A stretch of 64,000 nucleotides of DNA from NCBI RefSeq assembly GCF_011752005.1, contig NZ_JAAIJZ010000001.1, positions 62,001 to 126,000 on the forward strand, written 5' to 3'. Both the position numbers and the translations under genes were made by a program. Positions 25,254-32,858 of the stretch are shown here, piece by piece (position 1 is the first letter of the stretch; every line of letters begins with the position of its first letter). The notes beneath the pieces are model-generated. The model was given only the letters and a program-made list of their open reading frames with translations, was not told the DNA's origin and searched no databases. The stretch comes from Canibacter zhoujuaniae (lineage in GTDB: Bacteria; Actinomycetota; Actinomycetes; Actinomycetales; Microbacteriaceae).

Positions 25254-27350
25254 TTAGTTACTGCGACGCTTAACGGTTATCATCGCTAAGCCCGATCCCA
25301 GAAGTAGCACGCTCGTCCACAGGATTGCGGTGTTTGAAGAACCGGTTTCAGCCAAAGTTTTTTTCGCTTTTACTTTGACAGGGGCCTTCGAGTTTTCCGG
25401 AGTTATTGGTTTCTCTGGGGTTGCCGGTGGATCCTGTGGTGTTGCTGGTGGATCCTGTGGTGTTGCCGGAGGTTCTGGTGACGTTGTTGAATCATCTGGT
25501 GGTGTTACAGAATCATCATCACAGCTCACATTTGAATCCACCGGAGCTTCGTAAACAATGCGTGTTGTGCCGTCTGCAAATGATTTACCTGCTGCAGCGG
25601 TAGCGGTTATCGAGCCGTCATCGTTGAGTTCCCAGGTAAGATCCTCAGTATTCTCCGGCAGCGTGTAGGCAGCATTATCAGGGCCACACTCATCTACTAC
25701 AGGCGGCTTCGGAGGTGTAGGAACACAGCCCTGCCACGTTATCTCATTACCGACACGCGCATTTGTGTAAAGCGCGGTGTCTGGGTGATTGCCGGTCTCC
25801 CAGCCTGCCTGTGGCAGTGCTGGAGTTCCAGGTGCACAGTTTGGAAGATCCCCAAATGTATTCGCAGTATTCTGAGCCGTTCTTGCTGCACCAGCGTGAT
25901 TAACCGCAAGTGCGGCCGATGTTGCTACCAGTGGCTGTGCGCCTGGCACGGCACTTTCCCAAGTCGCAAACTTTGGCTTTGCAACGGCATTCTCCGTTAC
26001 GGTCACAGTCGCTTCAGCAGGCATGATAGGAGCATTCCAGGTGCCGCCCCCGGTCGTCGCCCAATCATAGCTTGCGCCTTCGTATGAGTAAGCACGGCGT
26101 CCAGACCAGTCAAGACCCTGCCAACCTGTTGTGTTTGCAAACTGTTGGGTGTAGGTGCCAGCCGGGTATGAAACCGTTCCACCAAATTCTTGCGTTTTGG
26201 CTACAGCTGCAGCGGCCTCCGGACCAAGATCTTTGGTGACGCTAAGCAGTGACACCTCCGGCATTGTCACCTGCCCTTGATATGGGCGAATCTGACCTGG
26301 TCGCCCAAAAGAGTTAGAGCAACCAATAGACCAGGTTTCGTACTGCAGACGCTCCCAACCTGGTTTCACATCAACGTAGATGGATGTTTTTGCACCATCG
26401 CGCACGAGGGGATACTCAGCAGAGTCTTTAGAGTATGTAAGAATCTCAAGCCCAGGTGCTTCAGCAGCAGCAATTTTTGAGACGCGTGGAACATCCAAAT
26501 TGCGGGCATCACAACCCAAGGGACGAGTTGGAACCTCAACGTATGGACGCCACAGACCGTCAGTGTTTTCAGGTCGCCAAGTGTATGTTTCTGCTGAAAC
26601 CGGCCAAATCTCGATCTTATCCAGCAAATCTGCCTGCGCAGGATCGGCATTAATCATCGAGTACACAGCTTTAAGCTGCCCGTCAACAACCTCATATTTT
26701 TCGAAACGCAGAGGCTGGGAAAGCTTGTAGAAAGACTTGTCGTAGGTTACAGCTTGACGTGCAACAACAGGATCCGCATCCGATTCACGGTTGACATTTT
26801 GGGTGACCCGTACAAGGTAGTCGGCGTAAGTTTTACCGAGGTTGTCTACAGCTTCAATGTAGAAATCTTCTGACTCCCAGTACTTCATGCTGAAGATTAG
26901 ATAGGGGCGCCCATCTGCGGTGCGGTTTTCTGCAGGAATCGGATAGAACTTTTTAATTCGACCGTCAAAACGGCGGTTTTCTCCGCCGTCGTTTTGAGTT
27001 GCGGTGTCTTCCTTAATGTATGCGCCAACAGCTCCTCTGCGGTGCAGGAACTCGACACGCACGATTAGGTTATCGCCGTCATCTGTCCAGCAGGTCACAC
27101 GCGCCCAATGACCCTGCAGCACGTTTGAGCACTGGTTTTCCACGGGTTGGAAAACTGGCGCATAGTGGTATTCGCTGCGGAACTCGGGGTTAATTTGTTC
27201 GCGAGTAAACTGCGGTTGCTCTGGCGTGTAAACAGGCAGGTCTGAAGTTTCAAGCGCTGTTGCCGCGGTTGTGCCTAGGAGGATGCTGCCGCCCATAACA
27301 AGAGCCAGAGCGCTGGCTCCTGAAAATAGCCTTTTAAATCTGATGTGCAT
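25254..27350 (-). CDS. Secreted wall-anchored protein with LAETG sorting signal
   Basis: This 698-residue protein has a signal peptide ending near residue 33 (TAATA before LETSD), a long extracellular region with several Cys pairs (for example ENQCSN and RVTCWTDD near residues 73-92), and a Pro/Thr-rich stalk with a seven-residue repeat TPQDPPA. The end is LAETGSSNTAILW, a membrane helix and KRRSN, a class-E-sortase-type anchor. I recognise no enzymatic or adhesin domain in residues 35-600. It lies upstream of another LAxTG protein on the same strand but with a terminator between, so the two are likely separate transcripts with related roles at the cell surface. Confidence 0.82.
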   Translation of the reverse strand: MHIRFKRLFSGASALALVMGGSILLGTTAATALETSDLPVYTPEQPQFTREQINPEFRSEYHYAPVFQPVENQCSNVLQGHWARVTCWTDDGDNLIVRVEFLHRRGAVGAYIKEDTATQNDGGENRRFDGRIKKFYPIPAENRTADGRPYLIFSMKYWESEDFYIEAVDNLGKTYADYLVRVTQNVNRESDADPVVARQAVTYDKSFYKLSQPLRFEKYEVVDGQLKAVYSMINADPAQADLLDKIEIWPVSAETYTWRPENTDGLWRPYVEVPTRPLGCDARNLDVPRVSKIAAAEAPGLEILTYSKDSAEYPLVRDGAKTSIYVDVKPGWERLQYETWSIGCSNSFGRPGQIRPYQGQVTMPEVSLLSVTKDLGPEAAAAVAKTQEFGGTVSYPAGTYTQQFANTTGWQGLDWSGRRAYSYEGASYDWATTGGGTWNAPIMPAEATVTVTENAVAKPKFATWESAVPGAQPLVATSAALAVNHAGAARTAQNTANTFGDLPNCAPGTPALPQAGWETGNHPDTALYTNARVGNEITWQGCVPTPPKPPVVDECGPDNAAYTLPENTEDLTWELNDDGSITATAAAGKSFADGTTRIVYEAPVDSNVSCDDDSVTPPDDSTTSPEPPATPQDPPATPQDPPATPEKPITPENSKAPVKVKAKKTLAETGSSNTAILWTSVLLLGSGLAMITVKRRSN
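25409..25472 (-). repeat. 21-base tandem repeat in the stalk of the LAETG protein
   Basis: About two and a half copies of a 21-base unit (plus-strand GTTGCTGGTGGATCCTGTGG) code for TPQDPPA in the Pro-rich wall-spanning stalk. Near-identity of the copies suggests recent expansion by slippage. Confidence 0.8.
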
Positions 27351-27641
27351 GACACTAACTTTATCCTGCGTATGTTATCAGTCAAAATTTTTTCTAAGTG
27401 GAGGTGAAACGGGATTTAAGCTGAACGTATTCGAATTCATAGGACCTAATGGGCAGCGAAATATCGAGTTCTAATCCTGTGATATTGCTGGCGACACGTT
27501 GTGAAACATGACTTTTGTGGCAAAGTTGCGTCGGGGGTGATCTAATCTGAGAAAGCACACACTCTTAGGTTTACAGTGCACAGTGTAAGGGCTTTTGACC
27601 CCCGTCTTTAGCTCTTTTGGTCTTAAATTAGGGGAAATAGA

Positions 27642-27719
27642 ATGTCTGTTCGCATGCGCATTACGACGCTGGGCGCGGTTATGCTGCTTTACGGTGTGTG
27701 CTTGGGAGGTAGGTCTTGA
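27642..27719 (+). CDS. Tiny ORF (25 residues) coupled to the small helical protein gene
   Basis: The ORF starts at ATG with GGGGAAA seven bases upstream and codes for 25 residues: a basic start (MSVRMRITT), a hydrophobic middle (LGAVMLLYG) and the end VCLGGRS. Its TGA overlaps the next gene's ATG by one base (TGATG). It may be a translated leader that couples expression of the next gene, a small membrane or signal peptide, or the eroded end of a larger secreted precursor; the paralogous gene at 35.3 kb is coupled in the same way to a precursor whose end (FYCIRGR) looks weakly similar. There is no codon or conservation evidence beyond this. Confidence 0.5.
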   Translation: MSVRMRITTLGAVMLLYGVCLGGRS

Positions 27720-28009
27720 TGTTTGGATCTAGACGATCGAAAGATGAGTTATTGGCTTGCTTGCATGATATTGAGGCGCAGCTTGCAGCTCTTCCAAGTC
27801 AAACGGAGGGAAATCTTCGCGCGCAAGAGGCTATTGAGCGGTTAAAGGCTGAGGGCGTTGCGGTAGAAGAAATCAATGTCGAGTTAGCTCAACATAATCT
27901 TCCGAGTGTGGAGGAGGTTGGAAAGAATGTTGCAGCCAGCTTGTTTCCTTTGTGGAAGCTGAATCGTAAACGTCGAAAGCTGGAAAGACAGCTTGCGCAG
28001 TTTGACTAG
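27719..28009 (+). CDS. Small helical protein of unknown function, paralogue of the one at 35.3 kb
   Basis: I do not recognise this 96-residue cytosolic protein. It is charged, has no signal or membrane helix, and looks helical throughout, with a basic C-terminus WKLNRKRRKLERQL. It aligns over its full length with the product at 35266-35553: shared features are AQ..IE..KA.G, ELA...LPS..E.G and LNRKR.KLER.L. Both copies are the second partner of a TGATG-coupled pair behind a small or secreted peptide gene. The context suggests an immunity, chaperone or peptide-sensing role (inference). A terminator follows. Confidence 0.75.
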   Translation: MFGSRRSKDELLACLHDIEAQLAALPSQTEGNLRAQEAIERLKAEGVAVEEINVELAQHNLPSVEEVGKNVAASLFPLWKLNRKRRKLERQLAQFD

Positions 28010-28051
28010 CAGCAAGCAAATACTTAATTAGTGCTTTCTAGTGCTGCTTCA

Positions 28052-28083
28052 TGGGAGCCGGTGAGAATCGGTTCCCATTTTGT
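28052..28083 (+). terminator. Terminator after the small helical protein gene
   Basis: The stem TGGGAGCCG / CGGTTCCCA (one G-U) with an eight-base loop is followed by TTTTGTTTG, 43 bases past the stop. Confidence 0.85.
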
Positions 28084-28126
28084 TTGCAGCAATTAGGCCT
28101 GGCTGTCGATATTCCCAATTCTTGAC

Positions 28127-28162
28127 GGGTGAACACGTCATAATTTCGTAAGGATTTCACCC
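28127..28162 (+). promoter_or_regulatory. Dyad upstream of the repeat lipoprotein gene
   Basis: Seven-base arms GGGTGAA (28127-28133) and TTCACCC (28156-28162) lie 36 bases before the start codon, overlapping a -35-like TTGACG at 28122. It could be an operator for the nearby OmpR-type regulator, but no spacing-correct -10 was found. Confidence 0.3.
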
Positions 28163-28197
28163 TAAAAGATGCCATATTCCCCTGTCAGACTTATGAC

Positions 28198-28440
28198 ATG
28201 AAGAAAAAACAAATTATTGCACTGGCCATCCTTCCGTTCGCTCTTGTTGGTCTGACTGCTTGCGGGCAGCAGGGCGATTCCATGATGAAAGACGATAAAA
28301 AGTCTTCGGAAGTTCAAAACGACAAGATGTCGGATGACAAGATGTCGGATGACAAGATGTCTGACGACAAGATGTCGGATGACAAGATGTCTGACGACAA
28401 GATGTCTGACGACAAGATGTCGGAAGATAGCAACAACTAA
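28198..28440 (+). CDS. Small lipoprotein made of DKMSD pentapeptide repeats
   Basis: The 80-residue product has a lipoprotein signal (LPFALVGLTACG, lipidated Cys at 22), a short polar linker with MMKDDKK and then seven tandem DKMSD units, the last ending in E, to the C-terminus. The mature protein is therefore a lipid-anchored, highly charged, Met-rich disordered tail outside the membrane. Similar pentapeptide MxKDx-repeat proteins are known from other bacteria without a firm function. It ends three bases before a DipZ-type thiol-redox gene and is almost surely in its operon, hinting at redox, metal or methionine-oxidation roles (inference). Confidence 0.85.
   Translation: MKKKQIIALAILPFALVGLTACGQQGDSMMKDDKKSSEVQNDKMSDDKMSDDKMSDDKMSDDKMSDDKMSDDKMSEDSNN
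28321..28425 (+). repeat. Seven tandem 15-base coding repeats
   Basis: Seven copies of GACAAGATGTCGGAT or GACAAGATGTCTGAC run head to tail without spacers, all in frame, coding for DKMSD. Copy number is likely to vary between strains by slippage in steps of five residues. Confidence 0.97.
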
Positions 28441-28443
28441 CCT

Positions 28444-30114
28444 ATGCTGCTCACTGCACTTATCTCACTTCTCGCAGGCGCACTCAGTGTGCTTGCGCCC
28501 TGTGTGCTCCCGTTCTTGCCCGTGATTGTCGGAGGCAGTCTCGGGCAGAATGAGGATCGTCGTCGGCCGTTTATTATCACCGGGTCTCTGGTGGTCTCGT
28601 TGGTGCTATTCACACTGCTTCTCAAAGCGAGCACGGCGCTGATCAATATTGATCCGCGTGTATGGACGATCGGATCAGGTGTTCTTGTGATACTCCTGGG
28701 GCTTACGATCCTGTTTCCGCAACTCTGGGCGCGTATTTCGGCACGTTTTGCGCTCACCAACAAAAGTCATAAGTTGTTACATGGAGCGCAGGAACAAAAG
28801 AGTAGTGTGCTGCAAGCAGTCGGTATCGGGGCCGCGCTTGGCCCGGTGTTCTCAAGCTGTAGCCCAACCTACGCATGGGTGATCGCAACAGTCCTCCCGG
28901 CGAGACCTGCTGAAGCGGTCTTTTATCTTTCCATGTATTGCATTGGCATGGCGGGATTATTGCTTGCGATCGCCCTGGCGGGTCGTAAACTCGTTGAAAA
29001 ACTGAAATGGGCTGCAAACCCTAAGGGCTGGTTCCAGCGTGGTATTGGCGTGCTCATGATTGTTGTTGGTCTTTTTGTAGCCACCGGCTTTGATAAACAA
29101 TTCCAAGCCTGGGCTGCGGATAAAGTGCCATCTGCTATCACAAATCTGGAACACTCGCTGCTGGATATGCAAAACAGCGACGAGCACGAAGAATCGAAGT
29201 CTAGTTCAGCTTCAAGTTCAAACAATCAAGCACCTGATTTTCAGGAGATTGAGTCGTGGATTAACTCAGATCCTCTTAGCAAAGAAAAGCTCAAAGGTAA
29301 GGTCGTGCTGGTTGATTTCTGGACATACAGCTGTATCAACTGTGTGCGCACCCAACCATATCTGAACGAGTGGTATGAGAAGTACCACGATAAAGGATTT
29401 GAGATTGTTGGTGTGCACGCCCCCGAGTTCGCGTTTGAAAAAGTGCGTGAAAATGTGGAGCGTGCAGTACAAGAAGCCGGTATTAAATACCCGGTCGCAC
29501 TTGATAATGAATTCAAGACCTGGCGTGCCTACCAGAACCAGTATTGGCCAGCCAAGTACCTCATTGACCAAGAGGGCAATATTCAGTACACCCACTTCGG
29601 AGAGGGAGCCTATGAAGAAACAGAAAAGGAGATTCAGAAACTTCTGGGAACCTCGGGCGAAGTAACCGCTGAGAAAAATACGAAGAAGCGGATTGGCGCA
29701 CAGACCCCTGAAACCTATCTCGGATATGCGCGTGCACAAAACTACGTCGGTAAGCTTGAGATGGGGGAGGCAGACTACCCCGGTGCGTCTTCACTCAACT
29801 TAGATCAGTGGACATTTAAGGGAAAGTGGAACACTACCGCAGAGTCCTCTGAAGCACTCGCAGATGGAGCAGAGCTAGCTCTGCGATTCCATGCCAAAGA
29901 GGTGTTTCTCGTTATGAGTGGCACTGCGGGGGCGAATGTGCAGGTGAAAGTGAACGGCAAACCCGTTACCGGTGGTGATGTGAAAGACGGCACCCTCACG
30001 ATTGACGGTGACCGTATGTATAAACTCGTTGACCTGCCTGAATATTCAGAGGATGCTACGCTTACTCTAACGTTTGAGAAAGGCGTCAAAACCCATGCAT
30101 TCACGTTCGGATAA
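28444..30114 (+). CDS. dipZ: DipZ-type CcdA-thioredoxin fusion protein
   Basis: This membrane protein carries reducing power from the cytosol to extracellular thiols. Residues 1-215 are a six-helix CcdA/DsbD-type domain with the two redox cysteines in LAPCVLPFLPVI (Cys 20) and FSSCSPTYAW (Cys 139). After an Ser-rich linker comes an extracellular thioredoxin/TlpA domain with WTYSCINC (Cys 297 and 300), then a C-terminal beta-sandwich domain of about 150 residues (from TPETYLGYAR to the end) that is typical of DipZ. At 556 residues it is full length. It sits behind the DKMSD lipoprotein and overlaps the start of a response regulator gene by 20 bp. Confidence 0.92.
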   Translation: MLLTALISLLAGALSVLAPCVLPFLPVIVGGSLGQNEDRRRPFIITGSLVVSLVLFTLLLKASTALINIDPRVWTIGSGVLVILLGLTILFPQLWARISARFALTNKSHKLLHGAQEQKSSVLQAVGIGAALGPVFSSCSPTYAWVIATVLPARPAEAVFYLSMYCIGMAGLLLAIALAGRKLVEKLKWAANPKGWFQRGIGVLMIVVGLFVATGFDKQFQAWAADKVPSAITNLEHSLLDMQNSDEHEESKSSSASSSNNQAPDFQEIESWINSDPLSKEKLKGKVVLVDFWTYSCINCVRTQPYLNEWYEKYHDKGFEIVGVHAPEFAFEKVRENVERAVQEAGIKYPVALDNEFKTWRAYQNQYWPAKYLIDQEGNIQYTHFGEGAYEETEKEIQKLLGTSGEVTAEKNTKKRIGAQTPETYLGYARAQNYVGKLEMGEADYPGASSLNLDQWTFKGKWNTTAESSEALADGAELALRFHAKEVFLVMSGTAGANVQVKVNGKPVTGGDVKDGTLTIDGDRMYKLVDLPEYSEDATLTLTFEKGVKTHAFTFG

Positions 30115-30823
30115 CCTCGCTGGCAACGCCACGCACGGGCGCCCGAAAGTGCTAGTTGTGGACGATGACGCAACTGTGCGTAAGGTCGTTACCGACTACC
30201 TCGACGCGGCAGGTTTGACTGCTGTCGAGGCCGGTGACGGCCTTGCCGCGCTTGAACTCGCAGAGACAGTCGATTTGATTGTGCTCGACCTTATGCTGCC
30301 AAAGCTTGATGGTCTGAATGTTGTACGTCGCTTGCGCGATGCTGCAATCCATGTGCCGGTGATTATGCTCACTGCTAAGGGTGATGCTGAGGATCGCATT
30401 CTCGGGCTTGAACTTGGTGCATACGATTATGTCACTAAGCCTTTCAGTGCTCGAGAGCTGGTGTTGCGTGTGCAGTCTGTGCTTCGCCGCACCGAGCCTG
30501 TAGAACAGCCCGAGGTGACGGTATTACAGGATCGTGAGCTCGAAGTTAATCTTGTCGCACGTACGGCAACGCTTGCGGGGGAACCGGTGCCGCTGTCACT
30601 TCGTGAGTTTGACCTGCTCGCGTTCTTTATGACATACCCTGGGCGGGTATTCTCGCGTGACGAGCTGCTACACGAAGTGTGGGGGTGGGGTTTTGGTGAC
30701 CCCTCAACTGTCACCGTACATATTCGTCGGCTACGCGGTAAAATCGACCGTGACCCCGCACAGGCATCACGCATCACAACCGTATGGGGACACGGCTATC
30801 GTTTTGATACGCAGGGAGCTTAA
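30095..30823 (+). CDS. OmpR/PhoB-family response regulator
   Basis: The 242-residue regulator has a receiver domain (acidic pocket VVDDD near residue 20, phospho-acceptor Asp in LIVLDLMLP, KPF near the end) and a C-terminal winged helix with REFDLLAFFMTYPGRVFSRDELLHEVWG and HIRRLRGKIDRDPAQ..ITTVWGHGYRF. The ATG at 30095 has GAGAAAGG upstream and lies inside the end of dipZ; an earlier TTG start is less likely. Stop and the kinase start overlap as TAATG. It forms a two-component system with the next gene and may control the upstream lipoprotein-dipZ genes. Confidence 0.93.
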   Translation: MHSRSDNLAGNATHGRPKVLVVDDDATVRKVVTDYLDAAGLTAVEAGDGLAALELAETVDLIVLDLMLPKLDGLNVVRRLRDAAIHVPVIMLTAKGDAEDRILGLELGAYDYVTKPFSARELVLRVQSVLRRTEPVEQPEVTVLQDRELEVNLVARTATLAGEPVPLSLREFDLLAFFMTYPGRVFSRDELLHEVWGWGFGDPSTVTVHIRRLRGKIDRDPAQASRITTVWGHGYRFDTQGA

Positions 30824-31857
30824 TGACCGAATCACTTGTGCTCGTCGTTGTTACTGCGCTTATCACGGGTGGTCTATCTGCCGGGATAGTCGTCTTGGTT
30901 GGGAAACGTTCACTGCGTCTCGCCCTCCTGCTTGCCCCGCTTGTGTCGTTACTTTCAGTTGGTGCTGGGTTAATCGTTGGTGTCGATCGTATGCTGATTC
31001 AGGGATCGATGACCTCGATTCTGCTGATTCTTGGAGGAGCGACACCCGTAGCGATTGTGTCTGGTGCTTTTGCGGCGCACCGCGTTGCGAAACAGCTTGA
31101 GCATAACGAAAAAGCGCTTGCTGAGGAGCGTGCTGCGCGCGAACTTACTGAGAGTCGCCGTGAAATGATGGCATGGATGTCACACGATATTCGTACGCCC
31201 ATTGCAGGGATTCGTGCAATGGCGGAGGCGCTGTCAGACGGTATGGCTTCTGATCCAGAGGCCTACTATCGTGAAATACTGTCACAGGCCGAACGCACTT
31301 CAGACATGGTGAGTGATCTTATGTCGCTCGCCAATCTCGAACAGAGCATTCAGGGAATGCAACGCGAACCGGTTGATATGGCAGACGTCGTATCAGACCT
31401 CGTGATGGGTTTGCGGCCGCTGACGCAGGAGCGACATATTACACTCACCGGCTCCGCAGAAACAGCAGAGGGGAGCGCAGAGGTGCTCGGTGATGCATCA
31501 CTGCTCAGCCGTGCGGTGCAGAACCTGTTGGTTAATGCGATTACCTACTCTGAGGCAGAGGGAACCGTGTCGGTGCGGGTGCGCGCCAATGATGCTGCAG
31601 TTGAAGTATGTGTGACAGACAGTTGTGGGGGGCTTGCTGCGGAGCATATCGATCGCATGACTGAACCAGGGTGGCGCGGTGACCTGGCCCGCACCCCGAG
31701 CACATCGTCAGGCAGCCCAGGTTCGGGTCTCGGCCTGGCTATTGCAAAACAAATCGTCACTGGACACGGTGGTGAGCTACGGATTGTGAACGCCGGGGAG
31801 GGGTGCGCTGTCACCCTTGCATTGCCCGCAGCGTTACGATGTTCGAGTATTTCGTAG
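30823..31857 (+). CDS. Sensor histidine kinase (HisKA class)
   Basis: The 344-residue membrane kinase has hydrophobic helices near 5-26, 32-53 and 62-85 with almost no extracellular loop, so it may sense membrane or intramembrane signals. His 121 in MSHDIRTPIAG is the phosphorylation site, followed by an ATP domain with N-box NLLVNAITYSEAEG and G-boxes TDSCGGLAAEHID and GSGLGLAIAKQIVTGHGGEL. It is coupled to the OmpR-type regulator by a TAATG overlap. The signal is unknown; linkage to dipZ suggests envelope redox state (inference). Confidence 0.92.
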   Translation: MTESLVLVVVTALITGGLSAGIVVLVGKRSLRLALLLAPLVSLLSVGAGLIVGVDRMLIQGSMTSILLILGGATPVAIVSGAFAAHRVAKQLEHNEKALAEERAARELTESRREMMAWMSHDIRTPIAGIRAMAEALSDGMASDPEAYYREILSQAERTSDMVSDLMSLANLEQSIQGMQREPVDMADVVSDLVMGLRPLTQERHITLTGSAETAEGSAEVLGDASLLSRAVQNLLVNAITYSEAEGTVSVRVRANDAAVEVCVTDSCGGLAAEHIDRMTEPGWRGDLARTPSTSSGSPGSGLGLAIAKQIVTGHGGELRIVNAGEGCAVTLALPAALRCSSIS

Positions 31858-32198
31858 ACAAGATTTACATCGGATACAACTACCGAGAACACCGCTAAGA
31901 ATTGACTTTTGCTGCGTTTACCAACTCGCTCGCTCAAACGCGAGTCAGCTTGAGTCAATAAGATCCTGGGTGACGTTATTGCTGATTCGATAATTAAGCA
32001 ACTGCCTATAACTAACGTTAACTAATTCTTTTATTCAATACCTATGGCTAAAAGTACTCCATTGGGTAAACCAGTTTGACTCTTTTTCGCATATAACAAG
32101 CGAGAGATCGACACTTTCCCCTCCTGGAGCTATGCCGCTGCCGACGATGATACAAAGCGAGTATCGTGACGACAGTAGCTCGGCCAGACAGATTGTGT
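31858..32198. other. 341-base convergent intergenic region with no recognised feature
   Basis: This A/T-rich stretch lies between two converging two-component systems. I found no ORF with a plausible start, no tRNA and no convincing terminator; only short 4-5 bp stems such as CTCG/CGAG near 31925 were seen. It is also one possible edge of the atypical block that reaches to the tmRNA gene. Confidence 0.5.
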
Positions 32199-32858
32199 TT
32201 AGTATCCAGCTTTGATGGCGGTGATGGTGAGTTCGCCTCGATTGGTAAAGCCGGTGGCGGTGAAGAGTTCAGAAATATACGAACGCACTGTAGCTTCGGT
32301 AATCCCAAGCTCGCGGGCGATGGTTTTGTTTGGCAGGGCTTGAATGAGCAGATCAAACACGGCACGTAGATAGCCTGGGAGGTGGTCTACTTTTTGCCTG
32401 AAATCATCATAGGCGGGATCGTTTTTACCGGATGCCATATAAGACTCTGTGAGTATCTGGGTCGGGCGTGGCCCGAACACACGCTGGCCGCTGTGAGCTT
32501 GTTTGAGCAACTGGGCAAGCTCAGGAGCCGGAATATCTTTGGTGAGAAACCCTCGTACGTTATGTGCTAAGGAATGTGCGAGCGAACTTACATGTTCGAA
32601 CGCCGTCAACATCACCACAGCAACATCGGGATACATTCGCCCGATTTCTTTTGCTGTGCCCACCCCATCTAGGACAGGCATATCCACATCTAGCAGTGCC
32701 ACGTCTACTCGCTGGTCTACTAAGACCCGTAACGCCGCTTGCCCATTCTCGACAGCTGCTATCACAGTGATTCCATCTTGTAGGCTCAACAAGTTGGCAA
32801 GGCCGTCACGAATGATATGATCGTCGTCAGCGAGCAGGATACGAATGCCCTCACTCAT
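32199..32858 (-). CDS. NarL/LuxR-family response regulator
   Basis: The 219-residue regulator has a receiver domain (LLADDDH near residue 8, phospho-acceptor Asp 57 in LLDVDMPVLDG) and a C-terminal LuxR-type helix-turn-helix, LPNKTIARELGITEATVRSYISELFTATGFTNRGEL. The ATG at 32858 is chosen because AGGAGG lies five bases upstream; a GTG two codons earlier falls inside it. It overlaps the end of the kinase gene by 8 bp. Together they follow the small secreted peptide gene in one operon, so the regulator probably answers that peptide and binds the inverted repeat at 34281-34327 (inference). Confidence 0.93.
   Translation of the reverse strand: MSEGIRILLADDDHIIRDGLANLLSLQDGITVIAAVENGQAALRVLVDQRVDVALLDVDMPVLDGVGTAKEIGRMYPDVAVVMLTAFEHVSSLAHSLAHNVRGFLTKDIPAPELAQLLKQAHSGQRVFGPRPTQILTESYMASGKNDPAYDDFRQKVDHLPGYLRAVFDLLIQALPNKTIARELGITEATVRSYISELFTATGFTNRGELTITAIKAGY

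Noticed and set aside
27351..27641. Possible further gene or promoter between the LAETG protein and the tiny ORF
   Set aside because: No ORF with start signals; a TTGACC at 27595 has no -10 at proper spacing.
28121..28140. TTGACG and CGTCA arms as a separate promoter-operator
   Set aside because: Arms are only five bases and no -10 is at 16-18 bases; kept only as part of the weak dyad.
28321..28425. Regular short repeats that could suggest a CRISPR array
   Set aside because: Units are 15 bases, contiguous without spacers and in frame within a lipoprotein gene.
31858..32198. Duplicated ssrA 3' end marking an island boundary
   Set aside because: No copy of the tmRNA 3' sequence was seen by eye here; an imperfect copy beyond this region cannot be excluded.
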